Shown here: piece after piece, positions 45,061 through 57,000 of the stretch | How the letters are laid out: each line of letters starts with the position of its first letter | How positions within the stretch are numbered: position 1 is the stretch's first letter | Assembly: GCF_021130785.1 (NCBI RefSeq) | Contig: NW_025777985.1 | Location: forward strand, 1-64,000 | Source of the DNA: Homalodisca vitripennis | Lineage: Eukaryota > Arthropoda > Insecta > Hemiptera > Cicadellidae | Direction of reading: 5' to 3' | DNA length: 64,000 nucleotides | Program-made: the position numbers and the translations under genes | Notes under the pieces: model-generated | The model's input: only the letters and a program-made list of their open reading frames with translations | Database searches by the model: none | Told to the model about the DNA's origin: nothing

Positions 45061-47759
45061 TTATGGCATTATACACAATTTATTATGTTATTAATTCCTT
45101 AAAAACTCTTGTTTAAAACTTCAGTATAATTTAATTAAAGTTAGATTTTTAGTTAGTTGTATTATTTAAACAAAATGTCGCCAATCATTAAAGAGTATTA
45201 TGTCAAAAAAAGAGACAGTGAGAATAAAGTAGTAACAAGATTAACACAATTCGATATATATAAACGAAATTTAATTACGAAAACCACATTATATTGGATT
45301 GGGGAAGGTTTAAGTAAAATATACAATGTACTAGTGTCATATAGAATAATCGAATGAGGGTTAATATACGTAGTTACGAGCCACACATAACAGGTTAGTT
45401 TCAAAAATTTTATATATTTACTGGTTAATGAAAGTTGAGAGATTTACTAGAATTAATGGAACAATAGTTATTCAAATAAAGTTAAATTGTAAAAAGCTGC
45501 ATTGCACTTTTTGTCATATTACGCCTTAAATAGAACACAATAATTTAGTTAACAAGTAACAAGCGTTATTCAATAAATGATGTTAAATATGTTTATTTTG
45601 GTATATTGTTTATTTTACATACAAGGTGTCTTAAAACAGTAAATGTTCGTAAAATGTGAGACAAATATGACACATTTCACAATTAAAAAAGAGTATATTA
45701 TAAAATATAAAAAATTATATTAAATGCAAACATCATTACTGCCGATTTATTAGATGGATTTTTGAACTACACAATCCCTATAATACAAGGGTGGAGGTTT
45801 ACCATATCGTAACGATATTTAAGTTACAAACTTCCCAACAAACTATACACTGACAGGCTTTTCCGGCGGTCCTTCCAATGGTTCTTTGATGAAGGCTGAC
45901 GACCAACTTTAGGAAGTACACTGTTGTTTGTCCTGGAAACTTATTTTATCTTTCACCCCTCCACTTAAGTTTTAAGAGTTATTTATTTTTCTACGTTATA
46001 TTTCATTAACAAACATGTAGTTTCCTTAATTCATAACTCATCTGGATATTGTAAACGGTTTAATAAATTTTCACCAATGTTTTTCACTGGTGATGATATA
46101 AACAAAATAACGTAACCAAAAATCAGAAATGCCATCTCAGTAGTTTATTAGATATACAGACTCGCCAAGTTATAGAAAACTGCGTTAGCCTTAGGTCCTG
46201 TAGTAAAATGTAATAAGTTTTTACTGGCAATATACAGACTTGGTAAAAAAAATTAAGAAAGTGTGGCAGGAAAATACAGCGTGAATATGATATTTTCTGA
46301 AACCTTTTTCTCATAACAGCCTTTAATTAGGCGTTGACATTCTTTTTACAAATTGATCTGTTTGTCTGGTTTTAACTTAAAAGTATATTTTTTCCTAAAA
46401 TTAGGACAGACTGATAAAACACTAAACATGGTAAGACTATATTTTATACTTTTTTCAAATAAACACATAGAATGTGAAGTATGATATAATAATTTATGGA
46501 CATCCTGTGTAGAGATAAAACAGTATGGATCTGAATATAAATTTTGATTTCTCTTGCAGTTACCTAGCAAGAGAAATCAGGTTAGTTCTAGGTCTTGATG
46601 TTACTAGAACTAAACGGATTGTGGTATCGCTAAATGTCTTACTTCATACGAAATGTACACAGCTTACCAAGATAAACGGCCGGATACACAGTTAGTCCTT
46701 GCCACAACTCAAAACTGGCGCCGCGACGGCATATTTATCGTGTTCAGCTGCATTTTTAAAGTTTCGTCAGACATTACAAGAATTTTCTATTCAGGAAGAA
46801 AATAGCAGTTAATTAAATATAAAATATTATATTTCAAACCATTATGGTAGATTATAATCTTTCTTATACTAAGGTATTTAAAAAAACCCGGCTCCAATCT
46901 CTTTGCCTTGAACTATTTGACAAAGAGCAATGCAATGAACTGTAACCGTTATAAATAACACATGACGAACGTCGCAAAATTGGTTTTTGTAGCCTTTAGT
47001 ATTGCATGGTGTGACAAAATGGTTTCACTTGGTCGAATTTCGAAAATTTCAAAAGGCAAGATAGGCAATTTTTGCCCATTAATCTTTGGTTGCAATGTTT
47101 TTTAATGTTTGAAAATATCTCAAGTCTTGTTAAAATGGCAAGAAATGTTTAGCAATCCTTTTAGTTTTTTCTGTTTTACTACGGTACTTTTATACTTGAA
47201 TTTGCGAGTCACTTTTTTATTGGAAAGAGAACAAGATAAGCATTCTAACGGTACGTTGCATTTTGCAAATTTTTCGTACAGCATCCAAGCTTTAAACTAA
47301 AAATAAACATTGCAACCCCGTACCCACAAAAGCTTATACGATAGGTTGTGTGACATACCAAATTCCAGGTGTTTTAGAAAGAATATATTTTCAAATGTTA
47401 TCTTGATTTCTAGCGTTTCTAGTTATACCCTTCTAATAAGTTTTTTGAAATATATTGTCTAAAATAGCAGGGATTGTTTAGAAAGTTTTCATTTTTACTA
47501 AGGTGCTTTAGTAGTTGTGTTTTTGCGAGTGTCAATGTTTTTAATGGGTAATACACAATGTTTCTAGGTTCAAAATACATACAAGAAGATACATGAAGTA
47601 TTATATAAAAGACTATAAACTAAGTGAATTCTATGGAATAGATCAAGACTATTTTAATAGGCTGTTTATAATACTAATATGCACATTAAAGGACAAACAA
47701 TGGAAGACAAGCGCTTGAGGGAGACCGAAAGTCCCTTCTCAGTCTCTAGATGAATCCCA
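45061..47759. other. AT-rich stretch without recognised gene
   Basis: Contains an element-end-like acaaggtgtcttaaaac at 45,621. Overlapping short frames on both strands near 45,160-45,400 are shadows of one another. No gene recognised. Confidence 0.45.
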
Positions 47760-48520
47760 AGGGTTAGCTTTAACTGAAAAATAAAAAACATGTCTTAGTA
47801 GTGCCATCATATTAATTCCAAGGTCCTACCCATTTAACTCTATTAAGTTGGTAGTTTAAGAGATTAATCTCAGATCCTCGTTTATTAACAACCTGGCATC
47901 GGATAACATTGAGCCGCATCCTGTTTGACACCAGCCAAAATATTGTTTAAAAGATGATTGAAGGGCTAGATGATCATGCAGAGAGGGAATCACTGAAATA
48001 TCTGAATATAATCGGCAAACCTTAGTTAATTTGTGATAATTACGGGTAAAATATAATTATAAGAAAGCAACACATCAACGGATCTAAAATGTGAACCTTG
48101 AGGATATCTCCATAAGAGAATGAACACTGAGTTGAAGAGGTGCCATTATCATAATTTACTTAAAAAAGTATTGTCTTCCACCCTTTTTTAAACTCGACAA
48201 TCCACTAGTGTAAGAGAGCCACAGGACTTTTTAAAGCATTAAAGCAAGATAACAAGACATTGATGATGGGGTCAACACGCGTCAAAGTATTAGCAAAAGT
48301 CCAAATGATATAGAGTCAGGAGCTCGGTTGTGGTAAACTTTAGTATGCAGGTTTATTTTGTTATGCCTGTAAGGTATAGAAGGTTGATACTCAGTAGACC
48401 GGCCCCGTAATGGAAAACCCACTTTTAACTTCAAGGATCAATGTGGGCATGAAGGTTGCACGCACCATACTTTCCACATTGTGTTAAGTTTTAATCCCGG
48501 CGGTTTAATCGTGATGAATT
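47760..48520 (-). pseudogene. Decayed LINE reverse-transcriptase core
   Basis: On the minus strand, blocks of a jockey/CR1-like reverse transcriptase appear in order but in different frames: a region equivalent to the GRS..NLL block (LLSINLLYLTGI, about 48,390), the DFSKAFD region (LYHLDFC, about 48,300), LKSPVALLH-x-WIVEFKKG (about 48,220), YPQGSHF (equivalent to the PQGS motif, about 48,115), FADYIQIFQ (in place of the catalytic FADD motif, about 48,010), then SLHDHLALQSSFKQYFGWCQ (about 47,965) and DLGINM (about 47,810). The second catalytic Asp of the FADD motif is lost, and there are many stops and frameshifts. An old dead copy, unrelated in position to the relic at 30.6 kb. Confidence 0.65.
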
Positions 48521-49519
48521 CTTCAAACGGAGTAGGACGTCCGTTAATAACCCAATAGATTTATTGATTAAGTTTAATTTTGTGTTTTCTTTTTTTTATT
48601 TCTCATAGGAGCCTATTGATTATTTAACAATTCCTAGTTTAAATTAACTTAGTTTCCTCTGTATATAGGACTACTATTCTGCCTTTTACAAAGTTGAGCT
48701 CTCACGTTCTTGTTAGTGAAGGCAAAACATTTATCACATTTAGAATCACTTTATTATTACTAGATAACAAACTTATGTGGTAATCGGAAATGTTTCGCTG
48801 TAAAAAGCTGCTTTGTAAAAGTATTATATCGGTTCCCTCAAACGACGTATTCTCACTATGGTTTTTTAAACTTAGTTTTCCTAAAGTTGTCTATCATTAC
48901 CACGAAAGCACATTGCCCCCGTGCTGCCGCAGTCAAGGTATAACACGTACATAAAATCTGTCAAAACCTAAGTCCAATAATTAAATACAAATATAAATTA
49001 AAAGCATGCACATATTTTGCAAAATAAAATAAATTCACTTTCACATGTTTCAAGCGCATATTTAAAAGTGTTTTTAGTGGATTAGCCTATTTTCTAATAA
49101 AAATTATTACACTGGAATGTAAGAATGTTATGGACCTTATTATACTAGGATTGGCTCCACCTAGATGCAAAACTATTTCCTTAATTTAGGTTTATTTTTT
49201 AATAAAAAAAAAGGATGTTCGGTGTATAATAAAAACAATTGTTGTTCTTTGATCACATAACACCAACTACTTTTTCTTACGTTAACTTCCAAAACTTTTA
49301 AAAATGCGGAATGTTGAGATTGGCTCCCAATTTATAGTGCAGGCATCTGATATCTCGACACTGTTACAGACTTCTTTCTTCTTTGAGATCCCTGCTCAGA
49401 ACACCTCTTAAATCTAGTGAAACACGTTTAATAAAAACAGCATATGAAGAATCTTCTGGAAATACTGAAATTTTCACGCTAAGTTACCTAAGTAAACATT
49501 GTGTTAAGGCCACTCTACT
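48521..49519. other. AT-rich stretch without recognised gene
   Basis: No coding motif, repeat or element end recognised. Confidence 0.5.
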
Positions 49520-49625
49520 ACTTTAGGTTCTTGCGGGAACCCTTCAGAACGAAACGCGGAATCCCAGATTTCAGTGGTGACAGTGTTCAGATCTTCTGAC
49601 CGTTGCACTATGGCGGTAGGAGAGA
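49520..49625 (-). repeat. Possible tRNA-derived SINE head
   Basis: On the minus strand TAGTGCAACGG (49,610-49,600) fits an RNA polymerase III A box. About 35-45 bp on, GGGATTCCGCG could be a degraded B box. The patch is GC-richer than its neighbours. No second copy in the window and no clear tail. Confidence 0.25.
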
Positions 49626-51492
49626 AAACGAAGCTAAGAATTCACACATCGCACTAAATGTACTCTTTAAACTACAGCTTTTGTTACATTATAGCAAAAC
49701 CACTTAAAGTGCATTAAAACAATAAGGTTAACGAGGAGGGGGGAGTTTGCACTCGTACACCATAAACAATAATTAAAATTTCATTCGAAAGCTAAAATTA
49801 AAACTTAAAATGAACGGGCTTAGAAAAAATATGAAAATAAAAATCCCCATGTGGAATATAGTGCCCAATTTCATTAGAAGAAATTCCTAATTAATGGCCG
49901 ATACTGAGTCCCTTGTAAATGGGTCACTGATAAAGAGATAGTGATAATTTTTGATGTTACTGACCCAAGCGAGTGCAGGGTTTAAAATGGTTGAAACCCA
50001 GTCCTTGTACTGGGAAGGGACTGGTTGGAAGGGAAAGAACTACTTGAAGCATCTACTCTATTAACATATAATTAACATAATAAATATATTTTGAATTAAA
50101 TAAGTTTAACCTTTGGTTGTTTAAAGCTAAAGTAAAAAATTTGTATAAATATTTTGTTAATAATTGTAACATATTTAATATTAAAACTTTATGTAGTATA
50201 TCTAAATTTATACACTGTTTATAGTTAGTAAAAATAAACCATCAAAGAGTATTTGACAAAAAAACTTAAACCTCTAATAAATAAAAACAAGTTTCTTGTA
50301 ATGTTAAAAAACTTGATACAGTTTTAAATAGCGTTCATGGATATATAATATGTACATCTAGTACTATAAAAAGTGAAAGAGATTAAAAAGATGAATATTA
50401 CTTATTTATGAATACCACTAAATTGTATACATGATTTTTTATCAATGTGGACAATTTAGGATATGAAATATTATTCAGATTTTCTATTTATGTTAATTAT
50501 TTGCTTAACGAAAAACAAAGTAAAACTCCCTGCTTTTGTTGTCATATTCCAGAGATACGCTTCAAACACACGATTATTTTTTCTTCAAATCAGGATGAGG
50601 AAAAAACACAGAGCTCTGTTGCGACAGGCAAATTAAAACTTGTTTGAAAAGGAAACGGAGGAGGTGGTACCGCACCTTGACAGAATTACCACATGTTTGT
50701 TTTCCCCGCTTCCGTTAAAAATTTTACAAAAATGCTGCTTGAAAAAGTTCTCATTCTTTCTTTGTGTAAACACTTAAGGAAAATACATTAAAACGTCGGT
50801 GAATAAATTCGTTCTGTTGATGTATATGTAACTTCAAAGTGAGTATATATAAACTGTGTTTTTTACTGACGAAATATTAGCGAAAAATACAATATTAAAA
50901 ACAATTAGACTCAGGTCAACCTTAATATAGGTAAACTATCTACCAGTCAGGACAAATAAATATATCAAGATGGTTTAAATCCTTGTTCACTTACAGACAC
51001 TTTAGGGTATTAGTTTAGTTCTATGGACCAATAACCGGAACCCAAAAGCTGAATGGAATGGACAAGGCTCACTACCATTTTAAATTAAAAATTTTTATTT
51101 TTTATAACTACTCAAACCAAAATTTACAATAAATAATTGTTGAATCCAAACAACTAGTCAAATGTTATTTATTCAGGTTGTTTAATTTTTATCTTTCTGG
51201 TCGAAGCAAAGCCCGGATTTTGTACCATGGAATTATGCCTGGCTATTTGGTTATAAATTCCAAAGACAAATTTTTATTTTCGTCTCATATTTTTCTTAAA
51301 TCCTTAATTTTAGTTAAAACACATTTTAAAACTAGCGCCCGTTTTTTGCAAATTTAGCTTTACTGATTCGCACGATCGAATCGTATTCCGTTGACCCACG
51401 CACCTTTTACAAGTCAACACTCGATTCAGCCTATAATTATAGTTCGGCGTTATATTCAGCTATTATGCGGGAACATACTACAATCATTCGTA
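49626..51492. other. AT-rich stretch without recognised gene
   Basis: Only short frames without an ATG start or family motif, the longest at 50,447-50,647 on the plus strand. Confidence 0.5.
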
Positions 51493-51515
51493 TACAGGGT
51501 GTATGGAAACACTTG
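51493..51515 (+). mobile_element. Solitary mariner-like terminus
   Basis: tacagggtgtatggaaacac resembles the end of the DD41D element at 32.8 kb (cagggtgta, then ggaaacac) with an ~8-bp internal deletion. No inverse partner was found within 3 kb. It lies ~90 bp left of the foreign-composition island. Confidence 0.35.
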
Positions 51516-52993
51516 CTTGAGGATTAGTTCTTATTACTAGATGAATGAGTGAAGATTTTTTTTACGTTTTACTTTAGTTCTTAATGAAGTAGCCTCGTGG
51601 TGTGTGGGGGCGTGTGTCGGTTGGGTTGTGAGACGCCAGGAATCCTCAAGTCGTAATGTTTTGGGTGGCTACCTGGGTGACCGCGTTGAAAAAGGGGGGA
51701 GGCGGTGGGGCTGGCGGGGGCTAGTGTGAGATGGGGTTGGTTTGGAAGGTACGTGAGTCACGGGCAGCATGGCTGAAACCGGCCTTGGTGGCAGGTTGAC
51801 CCCCCCAATTAGCGTAATACCTATTTACATTACAACTATCTCAAGGGTATGCCCACTCTGAGCGAACCCCCGACCAGTGCGCACCCACTTAGAGATGTCC
51901 TCTGAACCAAATGTTAGCTTACTGGTCTGTATCAGTAAATGGCGGCAGGGTGGGTCGCACTGGATACCGTATGATTAACTACGTAGAAGTGGGCGCAGCC
52001 AGACACCACCACGCCCGAAAGTACTGCAATTTACACTCGTGTAGCCTTTACAATTCTTGGTGGGTTTTATGGGGGCACCCGCGGTCCGGGCGGGGGTGTG
52101 AGAGGGCTATAACCACAACGTTGCGCGGGCCTGGTTCGCACTCTGGGGAGCGCTATCCTTTGTCTGACATTGGTAACCTCCCATCCCAATTTAGTTACTT
52201 TGGAGCTTTTAAACAACCGTATAGTCTGAGTACGTCTTCCTGTTACTGTACTTTATTTTATACGGTTACGTAGGATATCGGATGGTCGCAGGGTTGTTTG
52301 GGGCACTTTGGTGTGTCACACAGTTTTTGGTCCGAGCTGTAGAAATCTCTAGGACACATGTAGATGAGGGGGTCAGAACACCCAACCGCTGACTTTGAGG
52401 ACATGTTTTGTATCCTGTGTCTAGGGTGGGTGGTGGGCTGCGGGGCGTTCAATCTTTCTAAGGGATGGGATGAGGCGGACCACCTGGTGCGGACGAACTC
52501 CACGGAGAGGCGCCGTAGGGCAGTCGCTAAGCATCCTGGTAGGGTGATGTTTGCTCCGGCGGCAGGGGTGCCCAAGGACGGCGGAGGTTTCGGTGGGAGG
52601 AAGGGAGGAGGGGGATAGTTATAATGGGCAGGCGACGGCGGTCTGAGCATAAGATGGGGTGCGAATGTTCCGAGTCCGCACGTGCCGGTATTTTAGAAGT
52701 GTCAGTTATGGGTCGTGTTTCCTTTGGAGTACTTTAACGTGTGTACAGATTAATGGACAAAATGAGGGGGTAATGGGGAGTCCTGATCTGGTGTACCGGC
52801 GATTGGTGGTGTATGGGGAAATGTATTACTGGGGTATTGGGGGGGTTTGTTTTGGGCAGGGGGGGGTATTGATGGGTGGTGGTCGTCTGAGATGGGATGG
52901 ACTGGGTTGTTTGTCTTCGAGCGAGCGAGTGGCGTCAGGGTTAGGTTGCTGTGGTTGGTCGGTGGGCGGGCGTTGTTTTATTCTTGCTTGTAA

Positions 52994-53016
52994 GGGGGGG
53001 GGAGTGGGTCGGGGGG
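52994..53016 (+). other. G-quadruplex-type motif
   Basis: A run of nine G, then AGT, three G, TC and six G meets the four-run G-quadruplex pattern because the first run can supply two tracts. A second looser G-run cluster lies at about 52,833-52,868. Confidence 0.5.
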
Positions 53017-53898
53017 TTAGTTGCAGGGGAGGTTAGTCGGCTGTGTTGGGAGATTCTGGTCACCTGCAATCGGTGGGGCAGGGGGTGTGGCGTGTCGTTG
53101 GTTGCGTTTGTTGTTTGTGGGGCTGTTCGCTGTTATGACCCAGGAGTTGGGTTTGAAGTGGATTTGTAATATTGACCGGTGTGGTAAAGTATCATAATTG
53201 GGCCACTTACTAGTTAGCTGCGGGTACTTAATTGTGTGGGCACGTCAACCCGTATATGCCACCCGATAGTAAAGTTTAAGTAGGCAGACAATAAGTATAG
53301 ACCTAAGGTAAGTACGTAGCGACGACACAAAAGTTAGTAATCAAAGCCCGCGGATAAACCTAGTAGTAAAGCCGCCGACCCGCGACCACAATGCACTTAC
53401 CTTGTATCTGTAGTGTCGTGGTATGCGTAGGAAAGGAGCAGCTTTTGAGATGACAGCCCTGCGCCAGGGTGTATAAGTAGTTAGTATGCTTTTAATATCC
53501 GATAAGTGCTAACCCTACCGCCACCGTCCATATGTACTGTTATTATTAATTTGTTAAGGCTGTTCAACGTCATTGGTAACTTATTTAGTCTAGTGATCAG
53601 TATATGAGGGATTGTACTGGTTGTAAGTGTTGTAATCCTACGCGACGCTCGGCTGACGTTTTATCCTATTATGTCAACCCGCCTGGGAAAGGGAGATTTA
53701 CTCCTCATCTCCTCACCGCTACAATTGCACAGAGTAAATGGTAATCAGCGTTTGATTGTGGAAGGGGCTGGGCGTGCGGTAACGCGGAGATAGATATTTG
53801 CAGGTGCGGGTGGTGAGCTCTCGTTTTGGTGGGTGGCTTAGGTTTTGTTTGGTATCGTGCATACACACACTCACAGCCATTAAAGCCTCATATCTGGC

Positions 53899-53949
53899 CC
53901 CGTGGGATTGCCACCCACGGGCGGAGAATGCCGCAAGCAGGCTGCTCCG
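53899..53949 (+). other. Two consecutive GC-rich hairpins
   Basis: CCCGTGGG (53,899-53,906) pairs perfectly with CCCACGGG (53,914-53,921) across a 7-nt loop. Immediately after, CGGAG (53,922-53,926) can pair with CTCCG (53,945-53,949). The block sits near the right edge of the island. It could be a structured RNA or part of a SINE. Confidence 0.45.
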
Positions 53950-54020
53950 TTTATTCTTATCGGTTATTTATCCTCTCAATCGCATTTTGTATTTCTGCGC
54001 GGAAAAGGAATATTTTTGAG

Positions 54021-57000
54021 TAACGAGTGTGTTTTTTAAAAATTAGTTTTATTACACTTATTTAAAATATTTAAAGTTTGTATAATCTATTCTAAATTTT
54101 TATCTATTTAGGCTATTAGATAATTGTTTTCCTAGTAAACCACGCTATATATTTCCAAGAATTGTGTGAGGAAAGGAAAAATTACTCTAATGGACACACT
54201 GCATCTCACATAGGTTCTCGTATCTATTTGACGGGACCTTAGCGTTATGTTCTTTTTATTGGAATAGCGATTTACTGGCATCAGCATTCTTTATACAGAG
54301 ATTTAGGTTTTGTTTACTTTAATATCAATAGTTGATATATTTATGTAAAAATTCATATGGTTACTCCATTGGTTTTCAAAACGGTTTTCTGCTAAAACTG
54401 AGCCAACTATTTAGTGGGAAGTTGCAAAGAGTTTTGTTTACTTGGTGCATTCATATATACAGTTATATATTGATTTCAGGTATATATAAATGTTTGTTGT
54501 ATAGGTAGTTGGAGATTTTACCGTTATGATTTGTATTTAGCGCGATGCTGCTATGTATGTTTGTGTACTGGGGGCGTCACGGTGGTTGGTACATTTTGAC
54601 TGTGTATAAAGTTACCAGGCCTGTGTGTCATAGTGGCCCCTTATTACAACTTACCCCTATGCAGTAGTTGCTACATTCAACTTTTCCCAAAGAACTAAGA
54701 ACATCGTTATTTTAAATTTGTAACTGTTCCCTTTAATACATATGAACTAACCATAAAAATCTGGTTAAGTTAAAGTTTTATTTTACCTATGTTTCAAAAG
54801 TAAGTAAGTACGATTGCGTTTTGAGTAAGATAATTCATAAATCATAGTTCCATCCCTTTTAAGATACTTTTCTACGTTAATAACCCAATTTAAAAATAGA
54901 ATTTTAATCATTTTTTTACGGGGGTGTGGTTTTCACACATTTAAACCATACAGTTCTTCAGTGTCAGCACGAAGTACTAAAAGAAAAGGCAAGAGAAATT
55001 TTATATAACAGGTGGTAATTAAGAACTGCGCCGATCTTGAAATTGGGATAATGATAAATTTAAAAAACCTGAGTTATAAGTACAGGAATTTTTGTCTCAC
55101 ACCCATAAATATTTCACTATAAAAACTTATTTTAAAATATAAATCATAATTATTATTACGCTAGTTGGATTATTTTAACAGTTCATTATCATTAAGAACC
55201 TTATAATCGGAAGTTTTATAGTTAAAGCATTTATGAAGTTTGTGTTGAATTCTTGTTATATAAAGCAGTTTTAAAACTTTAGCCCCATGTTACAAGCACA
55301 GCCTCCAGTTGCACGGCCGGCAGCATGACTACGGTGTCTTGTTCAACGTAGAAAGATACATGTAAGTACATTTGAGTGTTATTGTACACTAATGAAAAAT
55401 ATACTATTATTTATAAATAAGCCACTTTTCATTAAGAAACTTCTATGATTGTGTTTGATATTACATAGTATAAAAACATATAGAATAATATCAATTGTTA
55501 ACAACTTTCTCAAAATTAAGTTGTAAAATACATTTTTTTATTTGTTAGGGTAACGTGAACAGTGCTTAATTGGATTGTTTTATTTAAGACATAAAGTTTA
55601 AAGGAAACACTCAAAATAAAAGGATATTATCAAACTACTTCCAATATGTTTGTTTATACATAGATGGGACATTTATGGGTTTTTTAATTAAACTGATAAC
55701 ATCGGCAATGAATGTCAAGTGAACTGTCAAGGCTGTAAATGGAACTGTCGAAGCGGAAGATGGTAACAGCTGTCAGTCTGTACTTATCAATATTGTAAAT
55801 ATTATTAAAAACGATCTCCACTCAGTGAAGGGGAAATTTTGTAAAATGTTTCTACAAACTATAAGATAGTTTAGTAATGGTAGATAATATGAACGAAAAT
55901 GCTATCTCGTATTCTCTATTTTTTTAATTGTAACAGAAAATAACATTTCTTGAATACATAACACTACATGAATGTTTTTTCATTTACTGTTTTTGTACAA
56001 AACGAAATTGTGATTTGAAAATGTAATGAAAATCAAACCACTTTTTTCCCAGTTTATTTCTGAGGATATCATGATGTTATGTTTATGGTTTTAGTATGCA
56101 TTTTACGTACTAAAAATTCTACATTGAAGAAATTATCATATCTTTATGTTTACAAATACTTAACCAAAATGAGGTTTTATTATAAGATTAAGACAATTTT
56201 ATATTTTTTATATTATATTTTAACGGGCCGTTGTGTCGTTTAAATCATCAAATTATTATATATATATTTTCATATATATTTAGTTATAAAATTCTTACGA
56301 ATAGTTATAAAGTGCTATATTACGAAGAGAAGAACACATTACATGTACATCTAAACACGAACCTTAAAGTAATGGTGCATTAAAGGTTGTCCGAAATCCA
56401 TAAGAATATAATGTAAATTAAGAACACTTATTACAAGAAAACAAAAATTTACCTAAAAGTCGTATTTAAACAAAATAATTTAGCGTTTCCATTAGGTCAT
56501 AGCATGAACTTAAATTTCTTTCACCTATCGAATATGGTATATTTAAATAGTAGGAAATGTTAGTGTTAAACATTTATGTAACATATTACAGTGGTAAATG
56601 TTTGAAATAGTTTACTCATCGATATATATTTCTTGATATTCAAGTTTCATTTTTGGTAATGTTCTCTTGTGTACAATCTTTTCTCAAAGTTACAGTGATA
56701 CATTTTTGCTTTACGAATTCCCACACCCCATCCAATCGTTTTAAGTGCTAATTTGGACGTTTCTTCAAGTCAAGGTGATTTAAGTCTTCAATCTTTTAAA
56801 TACCTTAAGATTTGAAGATTTTCATGAAAGTCATCACTGCTCAGTATACAGCAAACTGAAGAATACTCAAATTTATTTACGTAATTTTCGGTAAACTGGT
56901 CCATAGAAGAATGTTTAGTGGAATCACGAGGATTCGATTATTGTATGCAGACTTCTTAACAAACGAGTATTTTGGTTATAAAGTTTGACAAAACTTTAAC

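Larger units (their letters stand above)
51590..54020. other. Compositionally foreign GC-rich island without coherent gene
   Basis: Composition changes sharply near 51,590 and returns to AT-rich near 54,010. 51,590-53,170 is strongly G+T-rich on the plus strand with G-homopolymers. 53,170-54,010 is more balanced, rich in CG and in TAG/TAA triplets. Open frames in the first part (for example 52,258-52,650 minus, 52,659-53,036 plus) are low-complexity and carry no family motif; long frames are expected by chance in stop-poor G-rich DNA. It could be a foreign insertion, an unusual noncoding locus, a satellite-like tract, or low-quality sequence joined into the assembly. Confidence 0.5.

Noticed and set aside
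45157..45404. Overlapping sense and antisense frames of 66-68 codons
   Set aside because: Mutually shadowing frames without homology.
52258..53169. Several 70-130 codon frames in the GC-rich island
   Set aside because: Overlapping frames on both strands with biased, repetitive composition are expected where TA-containing stops are rare; no family motif.
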